The translations under genes and the position numbers were made by a program. A stretch of DNA of 64,000 nt. It comes from Apophysomyces variabilis (Eukaryota; Mucoromycota; Mucoromycetes; Mucorales; Mucoraceae). The notes beneath the pieces are model-generated. The model was not told the origin of the DNA. It saw only the letters and a program-made list of their open reading frames with translations, and made no database searches. Positions 11,275-23,621 of this stretch are shown one piece after another; position 1 is the stretch's first letter; each line of letters begins with the position of its first letter. Location of the stretch: NCBI GenBank assembly GCA_002749535.1, contig MZZL01000389.1, forward strand, positions 62,001-126,000, given 5' to 3'.

Positions 11275-12832
11275 AACTGGGTAAGGGTTGTTCTCTGCGA
11301 TAGCAGGCTTCGAGCGGGCGGCGCAGAAAAAAATAACGCGTGTGGGCGTGGCTTAGTCCGTAGCCAGCCCTAGGTGCCCGGGCGAATGAGCGTTCAATTC
11401 AATGGCGATAACTTTACGTCCCCGAAAAAAGAAAAGCGTAAAGCATGCCTTGCTGGAGCGCTTCACAGCTTGTACCGCTTAAAGGGTCACTATCTAGCAG
11501 AGAAACGGTATGCCATCCTGCCGCGAGGATAGGTATACGATACGTAAAAAAAGAAAATCGATATCGCAATAAACAGAAGCAAACGCAAGCTATCCAAGTT
11601 GTTCAAAGATGCAGTAATATTAATGAATTAATTCAAAACCTTGAATTGCTAACCGGAAGAAGTTTGGATCTTTTTATTTCATGCTATATTTGTCGTAAGA
11701 CACCAAAAAGAAACATCCCTATGCTACCATTTCGCACCACATTGACTATCACCGTTTAAGCGCACTACATAGTGCAGAGTTCGCCGATGTAAGACAGGAA
11801 ACTCTCTTAGATTCAAGATGAGGTATGAGGTGCATATTTGTCGCGTCAACAACGGCATGCAGGTTGACACAAACAACGTGCAGAGGGTGGAGCATGAAAG
11901 AGCACAATGGGCCATCTAAAACGCAAGAAGCGTGCAAGCTTATTGCATGCATTGTCCTTTACCAAGCATGATAAAACTTTGGGAGCTCTGCAAGTCAAAA
12001 TTAATAAATTTGTAGAACACTGGTGAAAAGCCTGCACAAGTTTCGGTCAAATCCATCGCGTAGATTGGGATAATTCGCACGTTGAAGAAATCTACCGGAT
12101 TTGACCGGAGCTGTAAATTTCCGCATGCCAAGTTGCATTAAACAGTTGTATTCTCCGTACTGTACCAAACCGTCACCCGATGCACAGGTTGCCATGGCAG
12201 CGATCCCATGAAACTACCAGAGAATTACAAATGGCTTAGCATCATCGTCGTAAAAAGATAACTATCTTCTGTTTTTTTTTTCCGTCGACAACGCTATAGT
12301 AGGATGCAAGTGATGCAACAGATTCAAAACGATACCTCTGCAATCAACGCTCCGCATATAGATGTTTCATGGTTTTCTGAGATGCAAAAAGATACAAATC
12401 TGAGCCTAGTTCAACAGTAGGCACCCCGAAATAGTGGTCACTAACGTTGAGCGACGTCGGTCCTCGTCAGAGGGACACAGATTGACAAACAACAGCGCTT
12501 ACTATGAGACATATCGCGGTTGCTGTTTGGAATCGAGATATCAGCTTGCCCAGGAAAACAGTAATATCAGTTGCAACGGATCATACGAGCAAAAGGCGCA
12601 AGCGATGAACGAACAATAATAAGCTGTTCAGATACTGACCGCCTTTGCTTAGGTAGCTGCGCGAGAACTTTTTTTGGACCAAAGAGAAAAAAACACACCG
12701 AATACCCCCTCTTGCAATGAATTCACGTTGACAACAACGCTATACACTTAATGAACCAAACATAAGATCATGATATGCAATGTCGTCATTTTAGGTGGTG
12801 ATCTATGCAGTGGCGCTTTGTTCAGCTCATAT

Positions 12833-12844
12833 TCCCACGTGGGA
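12833..12844. promoter_or_regulatory. Palindromic E-box-like site (CACGTG core)
   Basis: The 12-mer TCCCACGTGGGA is a perfect palindrome around CACGTG, a core bound by bHLH factors such as Cbf1, Pho4 and SREBP-type proteins in fungi. A second CCACGTGG lies 380 bp nearer to Ras. The role is inferred from sequence only. Confidence 0.35.
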
Positions 12845-13210
12845 GCTCCACAATAAGCGGGATCCAGTCAAGCTATTTCGTTCCGCGTTGTTCCATTCAA
12901 CCGCAGCTGGTCATCCGGATAGAGACAAAGGGGAACCTAACCGGACACCAAAAAAAAGTGTAAGCTCTTCTCATCGAGCAATAGCTACAGGGACCGCGTC
13001 TCAATTTGAGAACAGGGTTTCTGTTTCTGTCTATAGTAGGTGCTAACGATCAACGAGTTCAGGGTTTTGCAGATATCCTTGATATGATAGAAATGCTTCG
13101 CCAAAAAAGAAAAAACCAAGTATTTTTGTGCTCTGCAGACTTACCACACTTGTTTAATGAAAGGGACAAATAAGTGACTTGTATTTAATTGTTTCATTGA
13201 CTTCCCAGAT

Positions 13211-13220
13211 TCCCACGTGG
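13211..13220. promoter_or_regulatory. Second E-box-like site (CACGTG core)
   Basis: TCCCACGTGG, sharing ATTCCCACGTGG with the upstream site at about 12831-12842. It lies about 500 bp before the Ras start codon. Paired sites of equal orientation make chance less likely, but binding is not shown. Confidence 0.3.
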
Positions 13221-13719
13221 AAAGCTGCTATAGCAAACGGTGGTTTCCCGTACTTACCCAGGGATGGCGATACCTAGGATACCACCAACCGTAACTGTAA
13301 ATCAACGTCTATGGATGCCAAAAGAGAACCACTCCATTTCTTATTGGTACCTATTGTGACTAGATGCTTGAAGAGTGATACTACGAAAAGAGAAACCTTG
13401 TCGGTGATCATCCATCGGATCGATTTTTTTTTTTTTTGCTTTTTTGCGGAGCGGTGGCTGTTGCCCTACGATGGCGAAATCCACACCGTTCTGGTGATGA
13501 CTTTTTGGGGTTAAAAATGAAGCGTCACATTCACTAACAAAATGAGGACGCTGGTTTCCCATTTTTTTGTTTCTTCCTCTGCAAACTTCGGCCCTTTTTT
13601 CTTTCTGTTTTTTTTGGTTCCTCGGGGAGACTTCATCTCGCATCATCTCGGGTTCGTCATCTGTATTCCTAGTTACTCAGCCTTTACCGCTCGTTACATA
13701 AAAGTTCAGTTCATTTTCA

Positions 13720-14585
<866 letters not shown>

Positions 14586-16293
14586 TACTGTTGTCTTTCT
14601 CTTTTTTTATCTTACTACCACGTTGCCCGTCTTTCACTCTATCTCTCTGTCTCTATCTTTTTTCTGAACTGTTTTTCTCATTAATCCAACCCTATATTGT
14701 ACTATCTTCCTTTATACGCACTTTTTTTTATCTTTACAAGCAAAAACAAGGGAAAAAAACGCTAGTCCTTCCTTTTTTTCCTCTTTCTTTCTTTCTACTA
14801 ATTCCATTATCTTTTGCTTCGTTGTACTTAAACAAAAATGCAAAACCACTCACGTCATTGTGTCACCAGCGGACTCGAAAGCTTCGATTAACTGTGAAAC
14901 GACCAATTTTTCGCGTGGAAAAGAGTTTTTCTATACTCCAGGGCACACTTTATTTCCAGGGGTAAAAGAGCATTAATGGATGATATTAAACTATTGCTTG
15001 GAAAATGGTGCATTTTTTATGTATTTCTACATATAACGCTATAAGTCACCTTTTTTCTTGTCGTCAGCGATGTTTTGGCAGGCAAGAGACGTTGCCTGCG
15101 CTGACTGATATCTCATTTCTTTTTCAACATGTCAATTAGGCCAAGCTTACACAAAGAACCACATAAACTGACGACGAAATATGAAATAGCATCGGTTCTA
15201 CTGGAAGATTCGGGAAAAGGTTAGCATGAAAAACAGGGAAGCTATCCTCCGTTGTCGCTATTCAATCATATGATGAGTAAAAACCCTTTGTCTTACCGTG
15301 TGCGCGCGGGGATCCACAAACGAACACCCGTCCTCATTTTTCCTTTATCACCTGTTCATGGAATCTTCCCTTGTCTATGTCGGTGTCGGTGAGTACAACG
15401 TAATGTTGCACCTAGCAACAGGGCTTCATTTTTTCCTAATTAGGGAGCGACACTATGGGATAAGCATGCCAAGCTCTATTTACATGGTAGTAGTAATGTA
15501 ACAACGAAATGGACTTAAAGTGAGAAATGTTGGGATGTAAAACAGAAGCAGTTATATTGTTTGATTTATTTCACGAAAAAGCCCAATTTTGCGGGTTCCT
15601 GAAAAAAACACTGAAAATAACGAGCTTTAGAAACACAGCCAGTAAGAAAGGGTGCAAGCAACCGTCAGTTTACTTGATAGAATATAGAATGAACCGTCTT
15701 CTTTTCTTAAGACACAAGAAAACCTTATTTTCCTTGATAACACCAATAAGACTCGGTTCCTCTCTTTCCATCTATCTCTCTTTCTTTCTCTATCTCGGAA
15801 CCAGCGAAATAGTCGGAACGTGTTGCAGAAAAGAAATAGATTCTCCGCCGACTTGGTACGGCATTGACTATATCCGGTTAGCAACGTGGCAGCGATGACA
15901 GGAGCACGTTCCCTCAAAGTACAGTACATGGTTTTTTTAAAAGTGACTTTCAATCGCTTGAGGACTATTCTGTACTATGAATCTCCTCTCTGTCAAGAGC
16001 AGATTGACTGACTTCAAGGTCTGTCCAATGTCGCCAAGGAGAAGGATATCAGGAAGAAAGGGCACAAAATCAGCATTTATGGCTACAAGATGCAATTGTT
16101 CCTTGAAGCAAGTTTGTTGTGCGGGGCCCACATTACTTTTAGAAACCAAATATACCCGTTTGAAGGGAGAGAAACCTTGGGGAAGTGTTAAAAGAAACGC
16201 TATTGGGACAAGCAATACATAGTATTGGACATTAACTTCATCATTTAATGATATAGACGTAATCGATGGGTATTCTGAATGGAGGGCTATTAC

Positions 16294-16596
16294 TTAGAAA
16301 GCCCCACGGACTTGCTTATTATCACATTTTTGTTTCCAACCTATTTCTCTAGCTATCTGTTCCAACTGGTCTTGAATGACTTGGTCGAATTGACCAAGGT
16401 ATCCTATATAGCTGCGATACCCGTTTGATCCTCTCAGCTTTTCTTCTACGACTTCTATTGCCCACAGTTCGTCCTTGACGTAATGAAACTTATCAGAGTC
16501 CGGGCGCAAACTGCACAAGTGTTGATCTAACGATTTGGCTGATGGATTGCTTGAAATCGATAGCCTACCGTCCATTAATTTGTAACCCAAGGTCAT
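16294..16596 (-). CDS. Small open frame, unknown (possible 100-residue protein)
   Basis: ATG-started frame of 100 codons. The predicted protein has balanced composition and a likely amphipathic helical segment (GQFDQVIQDQLEQIAREIG), unlike the biased translations of nearby AT-rich DNA. No intron or family motif is recognised. It may be a real small gene, an exon of a decayed gene, or chance. Confidence 0.3.
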   Translation of the reverse strand: MTLGYKLMDGRLSISSNPSAKSLDQHLCSLRPDSDKFHYVKDELWAIEVVEEKLRGSNGYRSYIGYLGQFDQVIQDQLEQIAREIGWKQKCDNKQVRGAF

Positions 16597-17552
16597 GCTA
16601 TGTCACCAATGCTGTGTTTTATGCAAAAGTTTATCCATGTTACTTTACCAAATCAGTTATGCCGGGACACTTCTCTACTTTTTATTTTCTATCAAGTGGT
16701 TTAGAGTATTTTTTTTATTAGTTTTCCACTCTTTTTTTTTCAGCAATTAACCGAATCACAATCACACCGAACTTGCATCCCTCTTGCGAGCTTTACATAA
16801 ATCAATTCCCGGGTATCACAATCTAAAGAGAGCAATCATTTTCGAAACAAAAGCACAACCCTTTTCTGAATCTCGCTTACTTTACCGTTATCCTCTTTTT
16901 ATATCACCTTTGCTGAACTCAGCTCTTAATGATATAGATTTCCGTGCCCAAAAACCAAAAAAATGCAATTAGATCTAGAAAACTTTCCCGTCGTCGCATA
17001 ATGGGAAAGATGTGTCTATCTATCCCCACTGGTGTCCTGTTCAGGTATATTAAAGTGCAGGAAGGGGCTCTTCCAGGCACATCTGATGTACAAAGAAAAA
17101 GAGGATACTGCAGATAAATAAGAAATATTCTCAACTTGCGTATGAGGATGAACATCACCACCCTCATCGGCATCATCGATTAGCTAGAAACGAATCCGAA
17201 TAACAGGTATTTAGTAAATGCATGTTCCTGGTGATGCGAGCTAACGCTTTGTTTCCTGCACTGCGGGCAATATTAGGGCATTGTAGCAATATGACCTGTG
17301 CTGTGGTAGAGGAAAGATTGCTAGATTAAAAGGAAAATCAAATATAATACTGTGACACATGCAATGTGACAGCTTTGTAGTGTTAGAGTTTCTTTCTTTT
17401 TGTTTAGGCTTTATCATTGTTCTGCTGTCTATAATTATCCGTAAGCTTATCTATATAATATATAGTCATAAAAATAGAGATTTTCTCTTAGGCAGATGTC
17501 ATTCAAGGCTTCTATGAATGAAGAACTAAACACTTTTTATCGATAAGAAACG

Positions 17553-17753
17553 TTAATTATTCTCACTCAAGACTTTATCTTTTCTAGCCGTAGGTCTGCA
17601 ACGTACACCTTTATCAACACTTTCATTGATTGACTGACCCGTTTTTTCGCGTAGCTGGATTTTTTTATTTGCATTTTTCTTTAAATAGATCGCAACGAGC
17701 AGAGTCAATATTAATATTGACACTGTTGGACAAAAAGGTCTCATAGGTCGCAT
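17553..17753 (-). CDS. Small open frame, possible 66-residue single-pass membrane protein
   Basis: ATG-started frame. A hydrophobic stretch (VSILILTLLVAIYL, about residues 11-24) is followed by a basic tail, KKNANKKIQLREK, which would be a plausible small tail-oriented membrane protein. No homologue is recognised and the frame is short, so chance is quite possible. Confidence 0.25.
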   Translation of the reverse strand: MRPMRPFCPTVSILILTLLVAIYLKKNANKKIQLREKTGQSINESVDKGVRCRPTARKDKVLSENN

Positions 17754-17807
17754 AAATCATATAAATGACATATAAGACGTGCAGACTTGCATAGTTCGTG
17801 TAATCAA

Positions 17808-17828
17808 ATGTCGCATATTATGCGACAT
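17808..17828. repeat. Perfect 21-bp palindrome
   Basis: ATGTCGCATA and TATGCGACAT flank a single central base. The arms are exact reverse complements of ten bases each. It sits in the gene desert just upstream of the small membrane-protein frame. It could be a dimeric protein-binding site or hairpin. Seen directly; function unknown. Confidence 0.85.
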
Positions 17829-18262
17829 GCTTGAATGCCTTCAGATTCTTGAAAGAAACAAAAGATGATAAGTCCTGCAGAGATTGTGGAAAAGTCGGTT
17901 TGGCAAAGATTCATAAAATATATCGCTCTCATTATGAAAAATATATACAGTGGTAAAAGCATGGATTTGGTATACAAGGCATGCATTCAAGTGACTCTAG
18001 GTTAACATAGGCATTGAAATAGGCTGGCCTATTTTCTTGAACGAAGGTGCCTGAAGAAAAAGAAAGTCTGCGCTAACCCAGGTCGTGTAAGCACAAGCCC
18101 CTCCTATGGTTTAACTTTGTATTAAAATGAGACGCATCCATACTGAATAGGGTATTCACAGCAAGGACAGGGGTAGTGGATGCGCGCTAAAATCATTCTT
18201 CCGGCGCTATTTATGCACGTTAATTAAAAAGACACTGCATCATCACGCAGCCTTTCTTATCG

Positions 18263-18281
18263 AAAAAAAAAATTTTTTTTT
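18263..18281. repeat. A10-T9 palindromic tract
   Basis: Ten adenines followed directly by nine thymines, flanked by ATCG and GAT so that the symmetry extends slightly. Such tracts bend DNA and exclude nucleosomes. Seen directly; no role assigned. Confidence 0.8.
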
Positions 18282-19394
18282 GATCGTCGTTCTAGTCAGT
18301 TTAAGCGCCATTACCATTACACCGTTTAGGCAAAATTTGTACTTTCTGCAACAGTTGTTAAACTAGCGAGAAAAGAAAGCTACCCACAATGAACAGAAGT
18401 GCTTGAAACGCCCAAAGTCATGACCAAGTTGTCCAAACAAACATATAGAGTGCAGGATGATAATGTTCCGTAGGATGTGTGCATGGCTATCGATAGAGAC
18501 GTAATGTACAGCGCAGTAATAGTAGAAAACTGGCTGCTTTTTCTGTTTCCTAGTTAACCTTGGCATATACCCTTTTTACTCCTTCACCGAAGAATATTAA
18601 GCAGGGTAATAACTGATATCTTGAATAGCAAAAAATCAATAAAGTCGCAGCAGTATTACATGGTTTATGCCCAACAGGCAGAAAAAGGAAGCGATGTGTG
18701 TGCATGGTTTTCATGCAGGATTCGTACGACTATCCATATCACGTTTTTATTTCATAGTATGGTCAATGCTTAGTCTTATACTATAACTGGACTTCTCCCA
18801 CGTAGCAAACAATCAATAAGAGGGGAAAGACGCACAGAAGCAAGGTCAGATGAGCAGGAAAAGAATAAAGCAGATAGAAGGGTATGGCTGGGTTGAAAAA
18901 CAGCATTGCTCCTCTTCGACATGGAATCCTCGGGCGGCCACGAACAATCTAGTCCTATCAAAATTGAGAAGTATATGGGCAACATGGATCGGACAATGAA
19001 CAACAGGTTTTTGAACGAATAAAGAAAACGCAATATATTAGGCATTGTGTGTAACAAGATAATTATGCTGGAAAATAAATATTTTTTTCAGTTTAGAACG
19101 GGTAGAAAGCTAAAAAGGGAGGGAAGGGAGAGTTTGTAAATGTGTAAAAAGAAAAAGAAAGGGTAAAAAAAAGTAACGTATTTTAACGAACCTCTTCTGG
19201 TGCTTCCACGAGGGAAAATAGAAATGTTTCTTTAAATCTTTTCCTTTTTCAAGCCCAGAAAGGGATACAAACTTGACAGGCTCATGTCAATGGGATCCCG
19301 AAAGATATAGGAAGATAAGAAAAATAAAGTTGGGTAATAAGTACTAAGTAAAGAAGATGAAGAAAGGAGAAAATAGTGTGGGGCAAAAGAGGGA

Positions 19395-20207
19395 TTAGAG
19401 AATAAGACATTTGAACTTCTTCTTGTGTTTATCTTTTGATGGCGCTTGTTTGTTGATTTGTCGAACCACGTCATAAAACACCTCATCCACATTGATCTTG
19501 TACCTAGCAGAGGTTTCATAGAATGGTTTATCACCCCATTGTTGCGATAGCATCATGCCTTGTTCTCTTGATACCATGCGTTCATCATTGAGATCGCATT
19601 TATTCCCCACAAGTACCATTGGCACCTAGATAAAAATAAAAAATTATAGGTCCCCCATGGTTTTTGTTGTCGAATAGAAAAGAAAACAAGTTTTTTGTTT
19701 TATCAGCCAAAAGAAAAACACATAAAATAGACCTTTTTGAAAAGAAAAGGCTCCTTAAAACTTTGTTTGCCCTTACATTGTCTGCATCCTTGACTCGTAA
19801 GATCTGCTCCCTAAGTTCGTGGAGATCTGTCAGCGTCACCATACTTGTGATCGAGTACACCAGAATAAAGCCTTGACCGTTTTTCATGTAAAGATCACGC
19901 ATCGCAGTGAATTGCTCGGTGCCGGCTGTATCGAGGATTTCGAGCATGCATTGTTGACCATCCACTTCTACTTGTTTTCGATATGAATCTTCAATAGTAG
20001 GATCATATTTCTCCACAAAGATCGATTGAACAAATTGTACAGTCTTTTCTCGCATCGTATCAAAATTTTGATAAAAAAATCAGTTGCTATGTTTCGTAGA
20101 ACCGGTTGTTGTTGTTGCTGCTGTTGTTCTGGTTTTCGCTTCAGACTTACCAAAGCTGATTTACCGACACCTCCCGATCCGAGAACGACTAATTTGTATT
20201 CTCTCAT
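19395..20207 (-). CDS. Rap1/Rsr1 (Bud1)-like small GTPase
   Basis: Three exons (20207-20151, 20043-19777, 19625-19395) give 184 residues. It begins [19 protein letters not shown], with effector region [37 protein letters not shown] and ETSA. Threonine after DTAG, instead of Gln, is the Rap hallmark and separates it from the Ras gene 5 kb away. The C-terminus is lysine-rich and ends in the CAAX box CLIL, which favours geranylgeranylation because the last residue is Leu. Family members direct polarity and bud or hyphal site selection at the membrane. The first intron falls inside KSAL-TVQF, as in many Ras-superfamily genes. Confidence 0.93.
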
Positions 20208-21284
20208 AATGATCAAAAGAAAAAGAGGCCTTTTGAATGAGGAACGTGTGAAAAAGGAAGAGAAAGAAGACAATGAGTAAGTTCAATGAAGAAAAGGAAG
20301 GTAATGAACAGCACTTTAGGTGGATGAACGGAAGGGAACGGTGACGGCAAAACAGGAAGGGACCAAAAAAGAAAAAAAAAATTGGGCCTATCCAGGGGCC
20401 TGTTTCCCCAGAAGCAAGGTACTTCCAAAACAGGAAGTAGACCTCCATTCACCTTTTGCTTTGTATCTCTATCTCAATTGACTCACTCTTTCTTGTTTGC
20501 TACAGAATGGGTTCCAACAAAAAAGGGGCGAATGGATTTTTTTTTGGTTCTTTTTAGCTCCCATATACAGCTCTCTGTTTTCAGACATTTGTCAGGAACA
20601 ATCACGCGCATGGAAACAAAATCGATCCCAAAAGGTAGGGCTGATCCAATGAACTTGGCATAACAAGGAAGGAGGTCAACACATATTGCAAATTATTTGT
20701 AAAACAGTCTGTTCTAATTGATGGATGAAGCTTCAAGACCTAACATTATATCAACGAACAGATAGCACGGCTAGCTACCGTTATGCATGGTTAGACTATG
20801 TCTATCCTTTGGCTCGATGAGGCATAGGTAGGACGGCCAATACAGCCGCAAATAACAAGTAAAGATGATCTTCCTAGTGAATCACGTTTCTTAATAATAC
20901 TAGAGCTATCCATGGTTTTCTTTTCGCTGCTCCTGTTGAATTGATCAACAGATTGTCGGATGGATCGTATTACAGACTGGTTTTCTAGGTAAAATGAGTT
21001 CAGCAATGAGCGTAAAGAAAGCGTTTGTTCAATGTTTCTTTTCCCAACCGCATAATCATTATATTAACCTTGCAGAAAGCGACAAAGTTGATAGAGCGTG
21101 AAAACAGGGGGTTTGCATAACGAACTGTCCAAAGTAGAGATAGATTATGCTTATGATGAGAAGCAATAAAGGGATTTTTATGAGCAAGAAAAATAATGCA
21201 AGGCCTTTTTTTTTTTACTATGTATATCAAACTATATATATCAACATGGAAGGAAAGAAGATTTTGTGTATTTCATTTGGTTAT
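20208..21284. other. Intergenic region between the F-box gene (3' end) and Rap1 (5' end)
   Basis: About 1.1 kb. The part next to 20207 is purine-rich and should hold the Rap1 promoter and 5' UTR. Open frames here are biased translations with no motif. No RNA gene or repeat was recognised. Confidence 0.5.
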
Positions 21285-22514
21285 TTAATGAGAACGTGTC
21301 AGCGTTTCGAGGTATCTGCGCCAAATGAATGTATCGGGCGTTGCGATATGGATCAACCAGTGTCCGACTGTTTTCGGAAAAGAATGTGTCAACCGAGATG
21401 TCATGTGAACTGTCTCTAACATGTAACTTTTCTCCAGGAGTTGCATGAGACATGTATACCACATCCAGCAACGATCATTTTGCCAAAAGGAAAGATGGAT
21501 GGATTTCAATGCCTTTGTCTGTTTCAAGATATGGGCCAGACCATCCAGCGTGATTTCTCTTGAGACATCCATTTTAAGGACCTTGATGGTGTTGAGCGTT
21601 GAGGTGCAGAATTGGGTCAGTGTTTCATCGTCCATGTGCTGTCCGCGACCCATGATATTGAGTTCCTCGAGCTGAGTAAAAGGTATACGGATCAGCCGGG
21701 CCATCTGAGAGCATCCCATTTGGCTGTAAGCATGTGATGTTCGTATATTCAGAACCTTGAGTCGAGTGCATCGTTGCAGGAAGGAAAGGAGGCTCTCGTC
21801 CGGTACAACACAGTACTTGAGGGTAAGATGCGTCAGTCGTAATGGGTCCAGCGCCTCTAGCATGGCCTGACTGATCTGGACTTTTGACAGGCAAAGTTGC
21901 GTCAGATGTGCATGATTGTTAGCGACTAAAAGCTCAAGAAACCGAGGAAACACCGGGATATGGTTCAAGTCCACATTGGACATAAATGTCAGTTGAGCTA
22001 ATCGAGTGGGTCCTAACCATGTTGCCATGCTGTTGTGAACAATGTCTGTCAGAGCATCTTTAAGAGGTTCCAAACTGACGGCCGACATGGAAAGTTTTCG
22101 TAGTTGTGGATGATGGTAAAGAAGACAACGGAGAACATCAATGGATGTAAAGGCATCGCAGACCTCATGGTTTATGTCGATTTCCTGCAGATGTTTGCAG
22201 TTCCACAGCAATCTCTCTAAATTGTCATGGTTCAGAGCCATCTGTTGACGTTGGATGGCTGTCAGACGTGCGCCGCACGTGGTGTAACCAGAAAGATCCA
22301 GTGTCTGGACATAAAGGAATAGATCGGGACGGACACGTTGGGTTTCCAATAGACAATAGTACTTACGCGGATAGCGTACACGAATCTTTCGATAGAGATA
22401 TCGATGGTTTACCACATTGTAGAGTCTTTTGCAAACAACGGCTAAAGTGGGATAGTCAGATTCACAACAGTAATCTAGAATGGTTTCTACAAGTTCAATG
22501 GAAAGACTATCCAT
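21285..22514 (-). CDS. F-box/leucine-rich-repeat protein, intronless
   Basis: Single-exon gene of 409 residues starting MDSLSIELVETILDY. Residues 1-45 form an F-box (LSIELVETIL, AVVCKRLYNVV), which docks to Skp1 in SCF ubiquitin ligases. The rest contains irregular leucine-rich repeats, for example LERLLWNCKHLQEIDI, LRKLSMSAVSL, LTHLTLKYC, LKVLNIR, LEELNIMG and LKSIHLSFW, which would select the substrate. The start fits the usual F-box position near the N-terminus. It lacks introns while its neighbours have several, so it may belong to a lineage-expanded or retro-copied F-box family. Substrate unknown. Confidence 0.85.
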   Translation of the reverse strand: MDSLSIELVETILDYCCESDYPTLAVVCKRLYNVVNHRYLYRKIRVRYPRKYYCLLETQRVRPDLFLYVQTLDLSGYTTCGARLTAIQRQQMALNHDNLERLLWNCKHLQEIDINHEVCDAFTSIDVLRCLLYHHPQLRKLSMSAVSLEPLKDALTDIVHNSMATWLGPTRLAQLTFMSNVDLNHIPVFPRFLELLVANNHAHLTQLCLSKVQISQAMLEALDPLRLTHLTLKYCVVPDESLLSFLQRCTRLKVLNIRTSHAYSQMGCSQMARLIRIPFTQLEELNIMGRGQHMDDETLTQFCTSTLNTIKVLKMDVSREITLDGLAHILKQTKALKSIHLSFWQNDRCWMWYTCLMQLLEKSYMLETVHMTSRLTHSFPKTVGHWLIHIATPDTFIWRRYLETLTRSH

Positions 22515-23621
22515 TTGTCCGGACTAGTAAGAAGAAGCTCAGTAATTTAGACAGGTGTTTTGCTTTTAGTGAGTTTGGATATAGAAGGAGAAGAGAAAGA
22601 TATCGAAAGAGAGTTATGGAATAAAAGAGAGAGAGAGAGAAAGTGAACTCATTTTAAAGGTCAAAAAATGTCTCTTTTTTTTGTTTGTTATTTATTATCC
22701 CCGCCAAAAGTAAAGTTTTGCGTTCCCACGATCGGATTGCTCATTGGGACGATAAAAGATGTCATGCTGAATTCTGATTGGTTTGCGGCATCTACCTCCT
22801 AGGGTCACACCAACTTTGTCGTCTCTTTTCCTCTTGCCTGCATACACTCTGCTGATTAAGTTTGCGTGACCAAATATAAAATTTGCCCTAGGCAAGAGAG
22901 AGAAACGGGAAGGTGGGTATATCTTGGTAGTCCTTAGCTAGTTACTATGCCAGTTATTTTATCTACCGCTTTCGGAGATTCCTTTTGTTGCATGAAATTT
23001 CTTTCACAGCCAGACCGGGAAAAACTATTGTTGGGAATCTGAGAGGGAAAAAAAATAGATTACCATCAGCCCCTCTTTCTTCTCTTCTTTCCCCACCCAT
23101 CCCTTGCTTCTATGTGAATTATGTAGTGTAACTCTAATGAAATGTGTATATTATATATTATGTTATCTTCCTTCTTTTTGCTGTTAATACAAGTTGTTCT
23201 GTAAAGGTTTATTTTTCATTCCTTTTTTTTCGATTCTTTCTTTCTTTCTTTTGGTACAACGAGTTAAAAATATCGGCAATAAGGAATATGGAAAAAGGAA
23301 AAAAACAGAGAGGCGTAGAGCATAAGAATAAATGTGAACATAAGTTTACATGGGAATCCTTAGAAAAGTAGACAGGCAAACAGGAAAGAATGCACATGTG
23401 CTCAAAGGGAAGGGGATTGAGTATATGACACAATATTGTTATTCTATTTTTAAGGAAAGTTTGGAAGGGAGTGGAGTTGCATAGAAGGTGGCGATGGTGA
23501 TGACATTGGATGTGCTGGATACCTTGTATTACTGTTCATCGTAGCAAGCGTAACGGAAAATGTACGACATGATAATTGATCTAAACATGGACAAAATTGT
23601 ACTGTTTAGTGGCATGTTTTT
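22515..23621. other. Intergenic region between the Zn2Cys6 gene (3' end) and the F-box gene (5' end)
   Basis: About 1.1 kb. A GA-rich run at 22622-22645 lies near the F-box start, probably in its 5' UTR or promoter. The rest is AT-rich with no credible gene. Confidence 0.5.

Larger units (their letters stand above)
11275..13719. other. Gene-poor region between Arc1 and Ras (both 5' ends)
   Basis: About 2.4 kb between divergent start codons. Overlapping minus-strand frames at 11724-12195 are short, lack recognisable motifs and shadow one another, so no gene is called. Two CACGTG sites occur at about 12833 and 13213. Pyrimidine-rich sequence at 13560-13720 is probably the Ras 5' UTR. Confidence 0.5.
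14586..19394. other. 4.8-kb gene-poor region between Ras and Rap1/Rsr1 (both 3' ends)
   Basis: Both flanking GTPase genes end here, so their 3' UTRs lie at the edges. Pyrimidine-rich sequence at 14590-14830 follows Ras. Inside are only two small open frames with ATG starts (16294-16596 and 17553-17753, listed separately), a 21-bp perfect palindrome and an A/T palindrome. No transposase, reverse transcriptase or terminal repeat was recognised. Confidence 0.5.

Noticed and set aside
11724..12195. Four overlapping minus-strand frames of 62-67 codons
   Set aside because: They shadow one another in different frames, have no family motif and cannot be spliced into one protein convincingly.
13341..13646. 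101-codon minus-strand frame upstream of Ras
   Set aside because: Lysine-rich translation of T-rich leader DNA antisense to the Ras promoter; no motif.
15527..15898. 123-codon plus-strand frame with an ATG
   Set aside because: Passes through a pyrimidine repeat (LSIYLSFFLYL) and has no recognisable domain; an antisense frame of equal length overlaps it.
15937..16222. Overlapping frames on both strands of 81-92 codons
   Set aside because: Mutually antisense, no motif, no splice support; could be chance in open AT-poor DNA.
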